A DNA stretch of 63,926 nt from an uncultured Eubacterium sp. (GTDB lineage: Bacteria; Bacillota; Clostridia; Lachnospirales; Lachnospiraceae), in contig CAJTTQ010000003.1 of NCBI GenBank assembly GCA_910579145.1, positions 11,448 through 75,373 on the forward strand, in the 5' to 3' direction. Below are positions 32,103 through 41,237 of the stretch, piece by piece. The notes under the pieces were generated by a model. That model was given only the letters and a program-made list of their open reading frames with translations. It ran no database searches and was not told where the DNA came from. A program made the position numbers and the translations under genes. Position 1 is the stretch's first letter. Each line of letters opens with the position of its first letter.

Positions 32103-32522
32103 GTGCCGTTGGAACGAGAACAGTTGAACGCCTACGCGGCCAGGGTGGCGCAGGCGAATCGGAGCGAACTCGTAGTCATTATATATGAGGCATTTTTAGA
32201 TAGTGTAAAAGATGGAAGGGAGTTTTTAAAAGAGGGAGATGTTCCCGCCTGCAGGCGGGAGATCGACCGGGCGAAAGGATTTTTGACGGAGTTAATGGGA
32301 AGTTTGGATTTCCGTTATGAGATTTCCCATTATTTACGCAGGCTTTATGTATTTGCCTATCAGGAACTGTGTCAGGGGGTTGCCGAGCGGGATGAAGCCC
32401 GGCTCTCCCATGCTTCTGATATTATAAAAAAGCTGCTCCCGGCATTTCGGGAAGTGGCATCTCAGGATGGGTCGTCCGCGGTAATGGTGAACACCGAGAC
32501 GAGAGTGTGGATGTGGATATGA
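32103..32522 (+). CDS. fliS: FliS-like flagellin chaperone
   Basis: This 139-residue helical protein matches FliS: YAARVAQANRSELVVIIYEA at the N-terminus, then helices to about 115. FliS holds flagellin monomers before export. It starts at GTG after AAAGGACG and lies 30 bases after the flagellin gene. A terminator follows. Position and pattern make the assignment fairly firm. Confidence 0.8.
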   Translation: MPLEREQLNAYAARVAQANRSELVVIIYEAFLDSVKDGREFLKEGDVPACRREIDRAKGFLTELMGSLDFRYEISHYLRRLYVFAYQELCQGVAERDEARLSHASDIIKKLLPAFREVASQDGSSAVMVNTETRVWMWI

Positions 32523-32533
32523 ACCGTGGATTT

Positions 32534-32576
32534 CAGGCATGAGTGTTAAAAAAGCAGTGCTCATGCCTGGCTTTTT
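32534..32576 (+). terminator. flagellar operon terminator
   Basis: Stem CAGGCATGAG/CTCATGCCTG (32534-32543 with 32560-32569), then GCTTTTTG. It overlaps the stop codon of the converging gene. Confidence 0.8.
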
Positions 32577-32785
32577 GACAGATTCTCTACTTTGCGCATC
32601 TCTTTGAGTAAATATTTGTAACGGTATTGGATGGCATTTACTTCATAGATGCAGCTATCCACAAGGTCGGGATCACAGGCGTATTCAAAATTTGAATGGG
32701 CGTTTGCCAACGATTGTTTTATGTCCTCTATTTCGTTTAGTAGTTCTTCTCGCGCAAGAAGAAGGTTGTCCGTTTTCTTTTTCAT
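32561..32785 (-). CDS. DUF2508 (YaaL-like) protein
   Basis: This 74-residue helical protein fits the DUF2508 family: LNEIEDIKQSLANAHSNFEY, DPDLVDSCIYEVNAIQYRY, then a KYLLKEMRK end. Function is unknown; in many Firmicutes it sits near recR or spore genes. Here it is a single gene facing the flagellar operon. Confidence 0.75.
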   Translation of the reverse strand: MKKKTDNLLLAREELLNEIEDIKQSLANAHSNFEYACDPDLVDSCIYEVNAIQYRYKYLLKEMRKVENLSKSQA

Positions 32786-32942
32786 ACCAATCCCCCTTTG
32801 ACTCTATTTTAAGTGTATTAGTATGCAGAAAATGTCGAAAAATATAGGATTTTTGACATTTTTATTTTTCTATTTTTTCGGTATTTGTAGTAAAAGTATA
32901 ACCTTGTTCATGAAATTTATTCCATTTTTTTCAAAATAAGTA

Positions 32943-32972
32943 TTGACAAGAGAATCGTATCCGTGCTAGTAT
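32943..32972 (+). promoter_or_regulatory. promoter of the Tad locus
   Basis: TTGACA (32943-32948), 18-bp spacer, TAGTAT (32967-32972). Transcription would begin near 32979, just downstream of the ATG at 32973. A strong GGAGGTG follows at 32991. Confidence 0.7.
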
Positions 32973-33002
32973 ATGAATCACAACAAAACAGGAGGTGGCA
33001 GC

Positions 33003-33506
33003 ATAGGAAATCAGGAATTGATCTTCCTCGTTCTGTTACCGGCATCACTCTTTGACCTGTATCATTACCGGGTGCCGAACGCACTGATCGGTATCGGGCT
33101 GGCCCTGAGTTTTTACAACAGTATCTACCAGCAGGGGATGCTGGGGATAGGGGCGTTTTCTGTCAAATGTCTGTTTCCGTTTGTTGTCTGTTTTATCTTT
33201 TACCTGTTCCATGTACTGGGTGCAGGTGATATCAAGTTATTTTCCATTGTTTGCAGCTATTATAATATCGGATGCTGTGTCCGGGTCATGATCGTGTCAC
33301 TGTTGATCGGAGCACTGTTTTCTCTTTTTAAAATGATTCTACAGAAAAGTTTCATTCGCCGTTTTCGGCATTTTTCAATGTATGTTAACAACCTGAGGGC
33401 GGGAAACCCGAACAGGGTATATTATGATCTTAAAACGTGTGGCGACGAGGGAGTTATTCCCTTTACTATATGTATTACACTGGCGGTCATAATATGCGCG
33501 GTATAG
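33003..33506 (+). CDS. prepilin peptidase, CpaA/TadV-like (first copy)
   Basis: This is an A24 aspartic peptidase with several membrane helices. FDLYHYRVPN and GAGDIKLF carry the two catalytic aspartates. It processes Flp-type prepilin. The frame is open from ATG 32973, but that codon lies upstream of the predicted transcription start. GGAGGTG (32991-32997) is ideally spaced for ATA at 33003, so an AUA start is proposed (167 residues). It is the first gene of the Tad locus. Confidence 0.8.
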   Translation: MGNQELIFLVLLPASLFDLYHYRVPNALIGIGLALSFYNSIYQQGMLGIGAFSVKCLFPFVVCFIFYLFHVLGAGDIKLFSIVCSYYNIGCCVRVMIVSLLIGALFSLFKMILQKSFIRRFRHFSMYVNNLRAGNPNRVYYDLKTCGDEGVIPFTICITLAVIICAV

Positions 33507-33540
33507 GAAGAAGGCACAAAAAAATAAAGGAGGTGTCTGG

Positions 33541-34593
33541 GTGGGCCAGATGAAATTAGTGATTTGTACGACACAAAAAGAGTATGGGGAAAAGCTGCTG
33601 CGGTTTCTTTGTGCACAGCAAAACCCGTGCGTTGAGGCAGAACTGCTGACGGGCGATGTGGAAGAGATCATCGGTATCGTATTGGAAAAGACAAGGATAG
33701 AGCGGGACATATGTGTGGTTTCAGACGATCAGGAGGTGTTAGGGCGCGTGGAATGTCGGGCGATCGCTCTTGTCACGGAACCGGTTACTGACGGAAAAGA
33801 TGAGATTTTTATGTATCAGAGGGCGGCGGATATTTACCGGCAGATCGTAAAGCTGACAGGAGGGCAGATACGAGATCCGGTAAATGAGACAGGCTTATCT
33901 GTCCCGAAAGTGACTTGTGTATTTTCTCCCGGAGAAAGTGAGGAGAAGACGGTTTTTTCCCTTCGTACGGCGATGGATCGTGCGGAGCGGGGACGGGTGT
34001 TGTATATCAGCCTATGCGGGTTCCCTGTTCTTTTTCAGGAAAAGATGGAGGATCCGCAGCTGGATGGTTCAGAAGGGATTTCAGATTTGATGCTGTGTGA
34101 TGGATTCGAGGAGTTTGAGAAGAAGCTGGGGGAACTGGTATTTCCGGCGGGTGCGGTGTCCGTACTCGCACCGGCTGGACATTTTCGGGATCTGTTTGAT
34201 TTTTCACAGGACGAGATGAAATGTTTTATCGGATATTTGAAGCGGCAGATATTGTATGAGACCGTTGTGATCGAGATGGGACAGCTTTTTGATTTTACGT
34301 TTGTTCTTTTGTCCGATGCGGATGCGGTTTTGATGCCAAAGGAACCAGGCATTTTAGCAGAACGGAAACGGCAGGTTTTTCGTGAATACTGCATACGGGA
34401 GCTGCAGGAATCTTTGTGGGAACGGATCAAGCTGGTTCCTGTGTCAGCGTACCGTCCGGAAACGTGGGAAGAGATCAAGCGGGTACTGGGCGTCATGGAG
34501 GGGGAATGGGAGCGAGATGGAGGAAAAAAACCAAAAAGAGAACATAAGAAGACTGGTCCTGGAGCAGGTGCCGGCCGACGAGGAAATGGATGA
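33541..34593 (+). CDS. TadZ/CpaE-like protein with degenerate P-loop
   Basis: This 350-residue protein in the CpaE/TadZ position starts at GTG after AAAGGAGGTGTCTGG. The N-terminal receiver-like half (about 1-105) is followed by a MinD/ParA-like half, but the expected Walker A is replaced by FSPGESEEKTVFS with no GK. VVIEMGQLFDF marks the usual Walker B position. TadZ places the pilus machine at a pole or site in the cell. Loss of ATP-binding residues suggests a structural role. It overlaps tadA by 77 bases. Confidence 0.75.
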   Translation: MGQMKLVICTTQKEYGEKLLRFLCAQQNPCVEAELLTGDVEEIIGIVLEKTRIERDICVVSDDQEVLGRVECRAIALVTEPVTDGKDEIFMYQRAADIYRQIVKLTGGQIRDPVNETGLSVPKVTCVFSPGESEEKTVFSLRTAMDRAERGRVLYISLCGFPVLFQEKMEDPQLDGSEGISDLMLCDGFEEFEKKLGELVFPAGAVSVLAPAGHFRDLFDFSQDEMKCFIGYLKRQILYETVVIEMGQLFDFTFVLLSDADAVLMPKEPGILAERKRQVFREYCIRELQESLWERIKLVPVSAYRPETWEEIKRVLGVMEGEWERDGGKKPKREHKKTGPGAGAGRRGNG

Positions 34594-35752
34594 GAGCAGG
34601 TTACTGAGTATCATTGATGAAAATATCGGGCGGAGCACGCGCGGGGAGTATATCCGGTATGCTGAAAAAAAGCGGCTTCGAAGGGACATATTTAATTCCA
34701 TGCGAAAACTGGATGTGCTTCAGGAATTGATCGAGGATGAGCAGATCACGGAGATCATGGTAAATGGGACAGCGCATATTTTCGTGGAAAAAGAGGGAAA
34801 GCTTATGGACAGCGGCCATACATTTGAGTCTTTCGAGCGCCTGAATGATGTTGCGCAGCAGATCGCTTCGGCCGGTAACCGGATCGTGAATGAAACAAAT
34901 CCAATCTTGGATGTGCGGATGGCGGACGGTTCCAGAGTAAATATAGTAATGCCTCCCATCGCGATGGAAGGGCCTGTTATTACCATCCGCAAATTTCCGA
35001 AAGACCCTTTGACGATGGAGAAGCTCATACAGATGGGGGCGATAACGGAAGAGGCAGACGAAATGCTGCATAAGTTGGTCGAAGCAAAATACAATATATT
35101 TATTTCAGGCGGTACAGGGGCGGGAAAGACCACGTTTTTAAACATCTTGTCCCATTATATCCCGGCAGATGAGCGGGTGATCACAGTGGAGGATTCTGCA
35201 GAATTGCAGATCCAGAATATCAGGAATCTCGTGCGCCTGGAAGCGAGAAATGCCAATGTGGAAGGAAAAAATGAAGTTACGATACGGGACTTGATCCGCA
35301 GCGCGCTCCGCATGAGGCCGGATCGGATCATTATCGGCGAAATCCGGGACGCGACGGCAATCGATATGCTCACAGCGATGAATACCGGTCATGACGGGAG
35401 CCTCTCTACCGGACATGCGAATAGTTCAATTGATATGATGAACCGCTTGGAAACACTTGTACTTATGGGGATGGACATCCCGCTGGAAGCCATTCGCCAC
35501 CAGATCGCTTCCGCGATTGATATTGTGGTACACCTGGGGCGGCTTCGTGACCGGAGCAGAAGGATACTGGAAATCTGTGAGGTGGGAGGGGTGGAACAGG
35601 AAAGGATCAGATTATTTCCTCTATTCCGGTTTGTCGAGACAGGGGAACATGATGGCAGAGTCGAGGGGAGACTGGAATATACCGGGCACAGGCTCATCCG
35701 CGAAGATAAATGCAAAAAGGCTGGAATCCGGGAATTGATGTGCGGATCGTGA
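34517..35752 (+). CDS. TadA/CpaF secretion ATPase
   Basis: This 411-residue hexameric ATPase of the Tad system powers Flp pilus assembly. Walker A GGTGAGKT is at 198-205; the Asp box (RPDRIIIGEIRDATAIDM), RGEYIRYAEKK and the C-terminal HLGRLRDRSRRILEICEVGG are family features. ATG 34517 is chosen for normal length although frame 34382 is open. The gene overlaps the TadZ-like gene. Confidence 0.93.
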   Translation: MEEKNQKENIRRLVLEQVPADEEMDESRLLSIIDENIGRSTRGEYIRYAEKKRLRRDIFNSMRKLDVLQELIEDEQITEIMVNGTAHIFVEKEGKLMDSGHTFESFERLNDVAQQIASAGNRIVNETNPILDVRMADGSRVNIVMPPIAMEGPVITIRKFPKDPLTMEKLIQMGAITEEADEMLHKLVEAKYNIFISGGTGAGKTTFLNILSHYIPADERVITVEDSAELQIQNIRNLVRLEARNANVEGKNEVTIRDLIRSALRMRPDRIIIGEIRDATAIDMLTAMNTGHDGSLSTGHANSSIDMMNRLETLVLMGMDIPLEAIRHQIASAIDIVVHLGRLRDRSRRILEICEVGGVEQERIRLFPLFRFVETGEHDGRVEGRLEYTGHRLIREDKCKKAGIRELMCGS

Positions 35753-35819
35753 TAGCAGCGCGCGGTATCAGAAAGCGTAGGGTGAGTGATACATTTCTTG
35801 TTGAGGAGGGAGAGTAGAG

Positions 35820-36557
35820 ATGGATTATAGACAGTATGTTTATACAAAACGGGAAAGGATCCGCTATGGATCATGCGGGGGAACGGCTGCCTTTGTCATA
35901 CTTATGCTGTTTTATGACAATGTCGTTGTCTGCGGCATCGGAGCCGTTTCTGCCGCGGTGCTGTTTTTGAAGTATTATCGTCGTATTCTCATAAAAAAGC
36001 GTTGCTGGGAGCTGACGGTACAATTTAAAGATGCCACAGAGAGTTTAGTATCGGCTCTTGTGGCGGGATATTCATTGGAAAATGCGGTCCGGCAGGCCGA
36101 GAGAGATTTGAAGTTGATGTATGATAAGGGGGATATTATCATGATCGAATTTTCCCAAATGACGCACAAGATGGATCTGACAGTGCCGGCGGCGGAACTG
36201 TTAAAAGATCTGGGGATCAGGAGCGGCGTGGAAGAAATCCGGACATTTAGCGAGATTATCATGACGGCGAGAAAGACGGGCGGTAATCTGGTGCAGGTGA
36301 TGAGGAGGACGGCGGGCAATATTGCGGAGAGAATTGAGATGAGGCGGGAGATCGAAACATTGATTGCGGGGAAAAGGATGGAAGCAAACTGTATGACAGC
36401 AATCCCGCTTCTTATGATAGTCTATCTGCGTATTTTTTCTCCGGACTTTTTGGATCCGCTGTATCACAATCTGATGGGGGTCTGTGTGATGACGGGAGCG
36501 CTGGTAGTTTTTGTGGCGGCTTTTATATGGGGACAGAAACTGATGGATATACAGTGA
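35820..36557 (+). CDS. TadB-like inner membrane platform protein
   Basis: This 245-residue protein has membrane helices at about 21-52 and 195-240 around a cytosolic type II secretion F domain (DATESLVSALVAGYSLENAV, FSEIIMTARKTGGNLVQVMR). It forms part of the pilus platform together with the next gene and interacts with the TadA ATPase. Confidence 0.88.
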   Translation: MDYRQYVYTKRERIRYGSCGGTAAFVILMLFYDNVVVCGIGAVSAAVLFLKYYRRILIKKRCWELTVQFKDATESLVSALVAGYSLENAVRQAERDLKLMYDKGDIIMIEFSQMTHKMDLTVPAAELLKDLGIRSGVEEIRTFSEIIMTARKTGGNLVQVMRRTAGNIAERIEMRREIETLIAGKRMEANCMTAIPLLMIVYLRIFSPDFLDPLYHNLMGVCVMTGALVVFVAAFIWGQKLMDIQ

Positions 36558-36569
36558 TAGGGGGATGTG

Positions 36570-37664
36570 ATGGAACGATATGTTACATATATGAAAAAGG
36601 TAATGGGTGTCCTGCATTTAGAAAGGATCTTGATGAAGGACGCAAAGACGCTGGAGATGGTAGAAATCCTGTACCGGAGACAGGATAAAGGGGCAAAATT
36701 CACGGAAATATGGTGTCGGCGGCTTTTTGTACTGACAGTGGCAGCAGGTGTGACAATTTTGATCTTTTTTGTCTGTCTCAGCCAGGATGTGCCGGAAGGG
36801 GTCATTGTAGACGAAACATATCTGCATATCGGAGCCGGTGAGGAGCAGGTCACGTTTGGGGTGGAGGCGGAGACAGAAGCCGGGCCGGCAAAAGGGGAGA
36901 TTTCGATCGGGGTTGGACAGGAGGAAGAGAGCTCAGGGAGTGAGGAGGCGATAGCGACGCCGGATCCCCGGGAAGTGTTTATGGCAGACGTAAGGGAAGC
37001 CGTGGAAAACGCGGTTGTTTCTGAACGGATCACGAATGGAGAACGGGATGTTATGCTGCCGGACACGGTGTCTGGGAATGAAGTCAGGTATGTAAATCCT
37101 TCGTATAAAAAAGATTATAACGCGTGTTATCTCTGTCTTTTTGTGATCTGCCTGCTGCCTGTTTTGTGGAGACGGGAGAGGCAGGAGCAGCTAAAAGAGA
37201 GGGAAAATCAGTTGCTGCTTGCTTATCCAGAGCTGGTAAATAAAGTGATGCTCTTGTTAAGTGCCGGTTTAACCGTAAGGGGAAGTTTAGAACGGATATG
37301 CGACGAGTACCGGGATCGTATTCGGAAAGGGGGTGAGAGAAAATATGTTTACGAAGAGGTCTGTTTTTCCGTACAGGAGATGGAACATGGGATGTCAGAG
37401 ACGATGGCGTTAGAATCCTTTGGAAAACGATGCCGGCTCCTTCCATATTTAAGGTTTGCCTCCATGATGAACCAAAACATCCGCAAAGGGTCAGAGGGAC
37501 TTATTGGATTATTGGAGGTGGAGGCTGTGGAGGCGTTTGAAAAGCGTAAAGAGCAGGTGAAGATTATGGGAGAGACGGCGGGAACAAAACTGCTTCTTCC
37601 GATGATACTCATGCTGGGGGTTGTGATGGTGATTATCGTCGTCCCCGCGTTTATGACAATGTAA
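36570..37664 (+). CDS. TadC-like platform protein with periplasmic insert
   Basis: This protein of about 364 residues starts at ATG 36570. Its C-terminal half is a T2SS F domain (LAYPELVNKVMLLLSAGLTV, MSETMALESFGKRC, final membrane helix). The N-terminal half has a membrane helix near 50-72 and an acidic external segment (about 75-170, rich in E and G) before another helix. That insert is larger than in typical TadC. Confidence 0.82.
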   Translation: MERYVTYMKKVMGVLHLERILMKDAKTLEMVEILYRRQDKGAKFTEIWCRRLFVLTVAAGVTILIFFVCLSQDVPEGVIVDETYLHIGAGEEQVTFGVEAETEAGPAKGEISIGVGQEEESSGSEEAIATPDPREVFMADVREAVENAVVSERITNGERDVMLPDTVSGNEVRYVNPSYKKDYNACYLCLFVICLLPVLWRRERQEQLKERENQLLLAYPELVNKVMLLLSAGLTVRGSLERICDEYRDRIRKGGERKYVYEEVCFSVQEMEHGMSETMALESFGKRCRLLPYLRFASMMNQNIRKGSEGLIGLLEVEAVEAFEKRKEQVKIMGETAGTKLLLPMILMLGVVMVIIVVPAFMTM

Positions 37665-37716
37665 AGGCAAAGAAACGGTTTAAAGCCGTGAAAGAGAGAG
37701 AAAAGGAGGAAATAAG

Positions 37717-37890
37717 ATGGGAGTGTTAAAAGAGTTTTGGAAAGAGGAAGAGGGGATCGGTGTCGTAGAGATCATACTGATCCTGGTGGTACTGATCGCA
37801 CTTGTGCTCTTGTTTAAGGAGAAGATCACGACGGTAGTCAATAAAGCGTTTTCCGCGTTTGAAAAGGACTCGGGGAGTATTATCAAATGA
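37717..37890 (+). CDS. Flp-type pilin
   Basis: This 57-residue protein has the leader MGVLKEFWKEEEG, then IGVVEIILILVVLIALVLLF, a Flp/TadE-like hydrophobic helix, and a short end. The cleavage site is probably after EEEG. It is the main subunit of the thin adhesive pilus. It has a strong AAGGAGG site and its stop overlaps the next start. Confidence 0.88.
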   Translation: MGVLKEFWKEEEGIGVVEIILILVVLIALVLLFKEKITTVVNKAFSAFEKDSGSIIK

Positions 37891-39881
37891 TGGGGAAAAA
37901 CAGGTCGACGGGATCCATCACCGTATTTCTTTCGCTGTCACTCGTTATCATTTTGGCTTTGATCGGGACGATGGTAGAGGTGACGAGGGGAAAAGTGTGC
38001 CGTATGCAGGCGAGGCGGGTATTGAAACTGGCATCGGAAAGTCTGATGACGGAATACAGCAGACCCCTTTTCGAAAATTACAGCTTGTATTTTTTGGAAG
38101 ATGAGGGAAAGCCGCTTGCGAGGAGTATCTCGGAATATGCGGCGGGAACGTTGAGTCCCGATGTGCTTTTTCCAGACAGCATGGATGTTTATAGCGGCAC
38201 GCTTCGACATGTGGAGGTAGAGGAGAAGAGGTATGCCGGTGATGATGGCGGGACTGCTTTGCAGGAGCAGATCGTGTCATATATGAAACGGAGGATTTCC
38301 GCGGATAAAGTAAAGACTTTTTTGGGGAAATCAGGCGAGATGGAGCCGTTCAGCGAACGAGCGGAGGAAATGGAACAAAAGGCGAAGCAGGAAAAAGAAG
38401 CTGTCGGGGAATGCAGAAATGTTTTGGAGCTCATGCGGCTCATTGATGGTGTGGATTGTACGGGTGGACGTGTAAAAGGGCAGAAATATTTTGTAAAGAA
38501 ATTGTTTGCCGGAGAAAAGAAACCGGGACAGTTTGGCATATCAGAGGCAGTTGTGTGGAAAGCCGTCAAAAACAATGTATCCGAGGTGTTTGATCATCTG
38601 GACCGCTTGCAGGAGGAAAGCGCTAAACGGGAGTTTGCAAAAATCGTTTGGCAAGTGGGAGAGAAGACGAAAGAAGCGCTTCAGATCGTAACGGAAATGG
38701 GTTCTGGATTGAAAAAGATGAATGTGTCAGGTGATGCAGGAGGCGTGTTAGCTTCAAATCTGCACATTTTAGAAAAGACTTCGGAATATTTAGGACAGAA
38801 TGTGACAGATCAGGGCATTTCCGAGCTAAAACAGATGTGGAAATCTTATAACACATCAGGCATCGTATTTGATTATGCAGGGATCAATGAAAAGGGCGGT
38901 GCGGAAAGTCCCATGAGTGTATTTTCAGATGCTATTTCAGGCGGACTTGCGAAACTGGTATTAAAAAAAGAGTTCCAAGTGTCAAAAAAGTCTGTGAAGG
39001 AGCCGGACCACTATCATTCTCTCTATGGGAAAAACAGGACTCGGGTAAAAGAGGAAGTAAATGGTGTAAAGGCTTTTGCGGAAGATGAAGAGGTCGATTT
39101 TCAGGGAGCGGCAAAAGGGATCGCTAGCATGGCTGTTTCGGATGTTATGTCCTGTGAATATATGAAGCGCTTTTTTTCTTCGGTGCGGTCGCAGATCAAG
39201 GAAGGAACACGGCTGGATTATGAGTGGGAATACATTCTGTGCGGCAAAGGCAGCGATAAAAAGAACCTGGAGTCAGTCATAGACCGGCTGGTGCTGCTGC
39301 GAAGTGTCATCAATACAGCGGCGCTCCTGTCTTCGTCAGAAAAGCGGGAAACTGCTCATACAGCGGCACTGGCTGTAGTAGGGTTTACGGGTATGGAGCC
39401 GCTGATCCGGTTTACGCAGACGATGTTTCTTGTACTTTGGGGAATGACCGAGTCACTCGTAGAAGTGGCGGCACTGTTACAGGGAAAAAAGATTCCGATC
39501 GTCAAAACGGCGAAAGATATCGCTGTGAACTTCCCGGAACTGTATCGGATCGGGAATGCGTATATCATGGAAAAAGCGGATCATTTACCTAAAAAAGGCG
39601 GCCGTTCGTTCGGTTATGAGGAGTATGTGCTTTTGCTTATGGCGGGGACAGGACGTGACGTCCGGTGTTACCGGATGATGGATCTGATGGAATGGAACAT
39701 TCGGGACAAAGAAGTCGCTAACTTTCATTTTGGTCAGTGTATCGATCGTTTTCAAGTTACAGGACAATTTTCATATGCGGCAAAATTTTTTCGCATGCCT
39801 GTCATTCAAAAAATGATAAATCGACAATGGAATGATCTTCAACAGGGAATAACGGTACATGCTGGTTATGTCAGCGAGTAG
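37887..39881 (+). CDS. DUF5702-type pilus-associated protein
   Basis: This 664-residue protein has an N-terminal TadE/TadG-like membrane anchor (GSITVFLSLSLVIILALIGT) and a large extracellular, mostly helical part with charged coiled segments (about 145-190). It matches DUF5702 proteins found in Lachnospiraceae Tad clusters. It may be a minor pilin or an assembly factor. The start overlaps the Flp stop by ATGA. Confidence 0.78.
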   Translation: MMGKNRSTGSITVFLSLSLVIILALIGTMVEVTRGKVCRMQARRVLKLASESLMTEYSRPLFENYSLYFLEDEGKPLARSISEYAAGTLSPDVLFPDSMDVYSGTLRHVEVEEKRYAGDDGGTALQEQIVSYMKRRISADKVKTFLGKSGEMEPFSERAEEMEQKAKQEKEAVGECRNVLELMRLIDGVDCTGGRVKGQKYFVKKLFAGEKKPGQFGISEAVVWKAVKNNVSEVFDHLDRLQEESAKREFAKIVWQVGEKTKEALQIVTEMGSGLKKMNVSGDAGGVLASNLHILEKTSEYLGQNVTDQGISELKQMWKSYNTSGIVFDYAGINEKGGAESPMSVFSDAISGGLAKLVLKKEFQVSKKSVKEPDHYHSLYGKNRTRVKEEVNGVKAFAEDEEVDFQGAAKGIASMAVSDVMSCEYMKRFFSSVRSQIKEGTRLDYEWEYILCGKGSDKKNLESVIDRLVLLRSVINTAALLSSSEKRETAHTAALAVVGFTGMEPLIRFTQTMFLVLWGMTESLVEVAALLQGKKIPIVKTAKDIAVNFPELYRIGNAYIMEKADHLPKKGGRSFGYEEYVLLLMAGTGRDVRCYRMMDLMEWNIRDKEVANFHFGQCIDRFQVTGQFSYAAKFFRMPVIQKMINRQWNDLQQGITVHAGYVSE

Positions 39882-39907
39882 GTTTACCTGGCGTATATGC
39901 GTAATGG

Positions 39908-40008
39908 TATGGGGCACAGGAAAGTACTCTATGAAACAAAAAAATAAGGATAGAAGGAGAAAATCACCACACCGATCATACGAATAGAGTACTTTTTTGT
40001 GCCCCATA
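39908..40008 (+). other. long inverted repeat / RNA hairpin in the Tad operon
   Basis: Arms of 25 bases (39908-39932 and 39984-40008) pair completely in RNA, with two G-U pairs at the only DNA mismatches. The loop is 51 bases. It lies between the DUF5702 and TadE-like genes, and the right arm ends 7 bases before the next ribosome site. It is possibly an mRNA processing or stability element, or a small palindromic insertion. Confidence 0.8.
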
Positions 40009-40025
40009 ACAGGAAGGAGGAACAT

Positions 40026-40775
40026 TTGAACCAATTTAGTAAGAAGGGATCCATGACGGTGGAAGCATCGTTTGTCCTCCCGATCTTTCTTTTTGCGGCA
40101 CTTACGATTTTATTCATGAACAAACTAATCTTATATGAGGAACAGGTACAATGGGCTTTCACCAGAACGGCCAGAGAGGTATCTGTGGAATATGCGGCGC
40201 TTGACAAGCCGTTTGTGATTAGTCCTGAGTATCTGATGGGAAAGATGAATCTGTATTTAAAAGAGAATGGACTTATCGTCAGTACGGCGCGTTCCCGATT
40301 TGACCCGGAGACAAATGAGATCGATCTCATCGCGGATTATGAGGTGACAGTTCCGTTTCCGGTTGTGGGGAGAAAGCATTTTCGCTTTACGGAGCAGGTT
40401 CATACCCGTGCTTTTACCGGGGTGACGACAAGACAGGACGGCGGTGGGACAAATGAGGATACGATCGTGTACGTAACAAAGACGGGTAACGTGTACCACC
40501 GGAGCTTGTCCTGTACTTATTTGAAACTACATATTTCCCAAGTAAAATATGGGGATCTGACATATTTGCGGAGTGAGAGCGGCGGGAAATATTATCATTG
40601 TGAGAGATGCTGCCGCGGAAAGGAATTTGGCGCGGAGGAAGAAGTATTTATATGCAGTTATGGAGATCGGTTCCACAGTTACCGGACGTGCAAAAATATT
40701 AAACGAAGCATTCAGGAAGTTTTACTGTCTGAGGCGGGGAACAGGCTGCCGTGCAGTAAATGTGGAAAGGGCTAG
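40026..40775 (+). CDS. TadE-like pseudopilin with C-terminal Cys/His modules
   Basis: TTG 40026 follows GGAAGGAGGAACAT; the GTG at 39999 lies in the hairpin. The N-terminus GSMTVEASFVLPIFLFAALT is the TadE-like signal. A beta region (80-140) follows. Two modules at the end have the pattern YHxxxCxxL...CxxC (VYHRSLSCTYLKL ... YHCERC; FHSYRTCKNI ... LPCSKCG), like metal-binding or disulphide knots. Likely a minor pilin, about 249 residues. Confidence 0.78.
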   Translation: MNQFSKKGSMTVEASFVLPIFLFAALTILFMNKLILYEEQVQWAFTRTAREVSVEYAALDKPFVISPEYLMGKMNLYLKENGLIVSTARSRFDPETNEIDLIADYEVTVPFPVVGRKHFRFTEQVHTRAFTGVTTRQDGGGTNEDTIVYVTKTGNVYHRSLSCTYLKLHISQVKYGDLTYLRSESGGKYYHCERCCRGKEFGAEEEVFICSYGDRFHSYRTCKNIKRSIQEVLLSEAGNRLPCSKCGKG

Positions 40776-40799
40776 ACGTTTGAGCGAATGGAGGAAAAA

Positions 40800-41237
40800 A
40801 TGACAGGTTATTTGATCGTATTTGCATACTTATTTTTTATGATGGTGTATGACATTCGAAAGAGGGAGATCCATTTGCCGTTTTCGGCGGCTGTTGCGCT
40901 GATCTTGCTGGTCAGGCAGATTTATCTCGTCTGTCTGGGGGAGGCTGCCGCATCGCACGCGTTTTGGGGTATTATGGTAGGAGTTTTTCTCGTCGTGCTC
41001 AGCGTGCTGACGAGAGGGGGGATCGGCATTGGTGACGGGATCCTGTTTATGATCTGCGGTCTGCTTTTCGGATTTTACGAGAATAGCATACTCTTGTTTC
41101 TGTCGCTTGTATTTACGGCGGCGGTCAGCGGGGTGCTGATCATAACAAAGCATGTAGGCAGGAAATATACGCTGCCGTTTGCGCCTTTTGTTTTCGTCGG
41201 ATTTGGAGTGATGTGCATATGGAAAGTATTTGGTTAA
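40800..41237 (+). CDS. prepilin peptidase (second copy)
   Basis: This A24-type membrane peptidase has about 145 residues. Catalytic aspartates lie in VYDIRKREIH and GIGIGDGILF; five or six membrane helices are predicted. ATG 40800 is spaced well from GGAGG. It is the second enzyme of this type in the locus; it may process a different class of prepilin from the first. Confidence 0.85.
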   Translation: MTGYLIVFAYLFFMMVYDIRKREIHLPFSAAVALILLVRQIYLVCLGEAAASHAFWGIMVGVFLVVLSVLTRGGIGIGDGILFMICGLLFGFYENSILLFLSLVFTAAVSGVLIITKHVGRKYTLPFAPFVFVGFGVMCIWKVFG

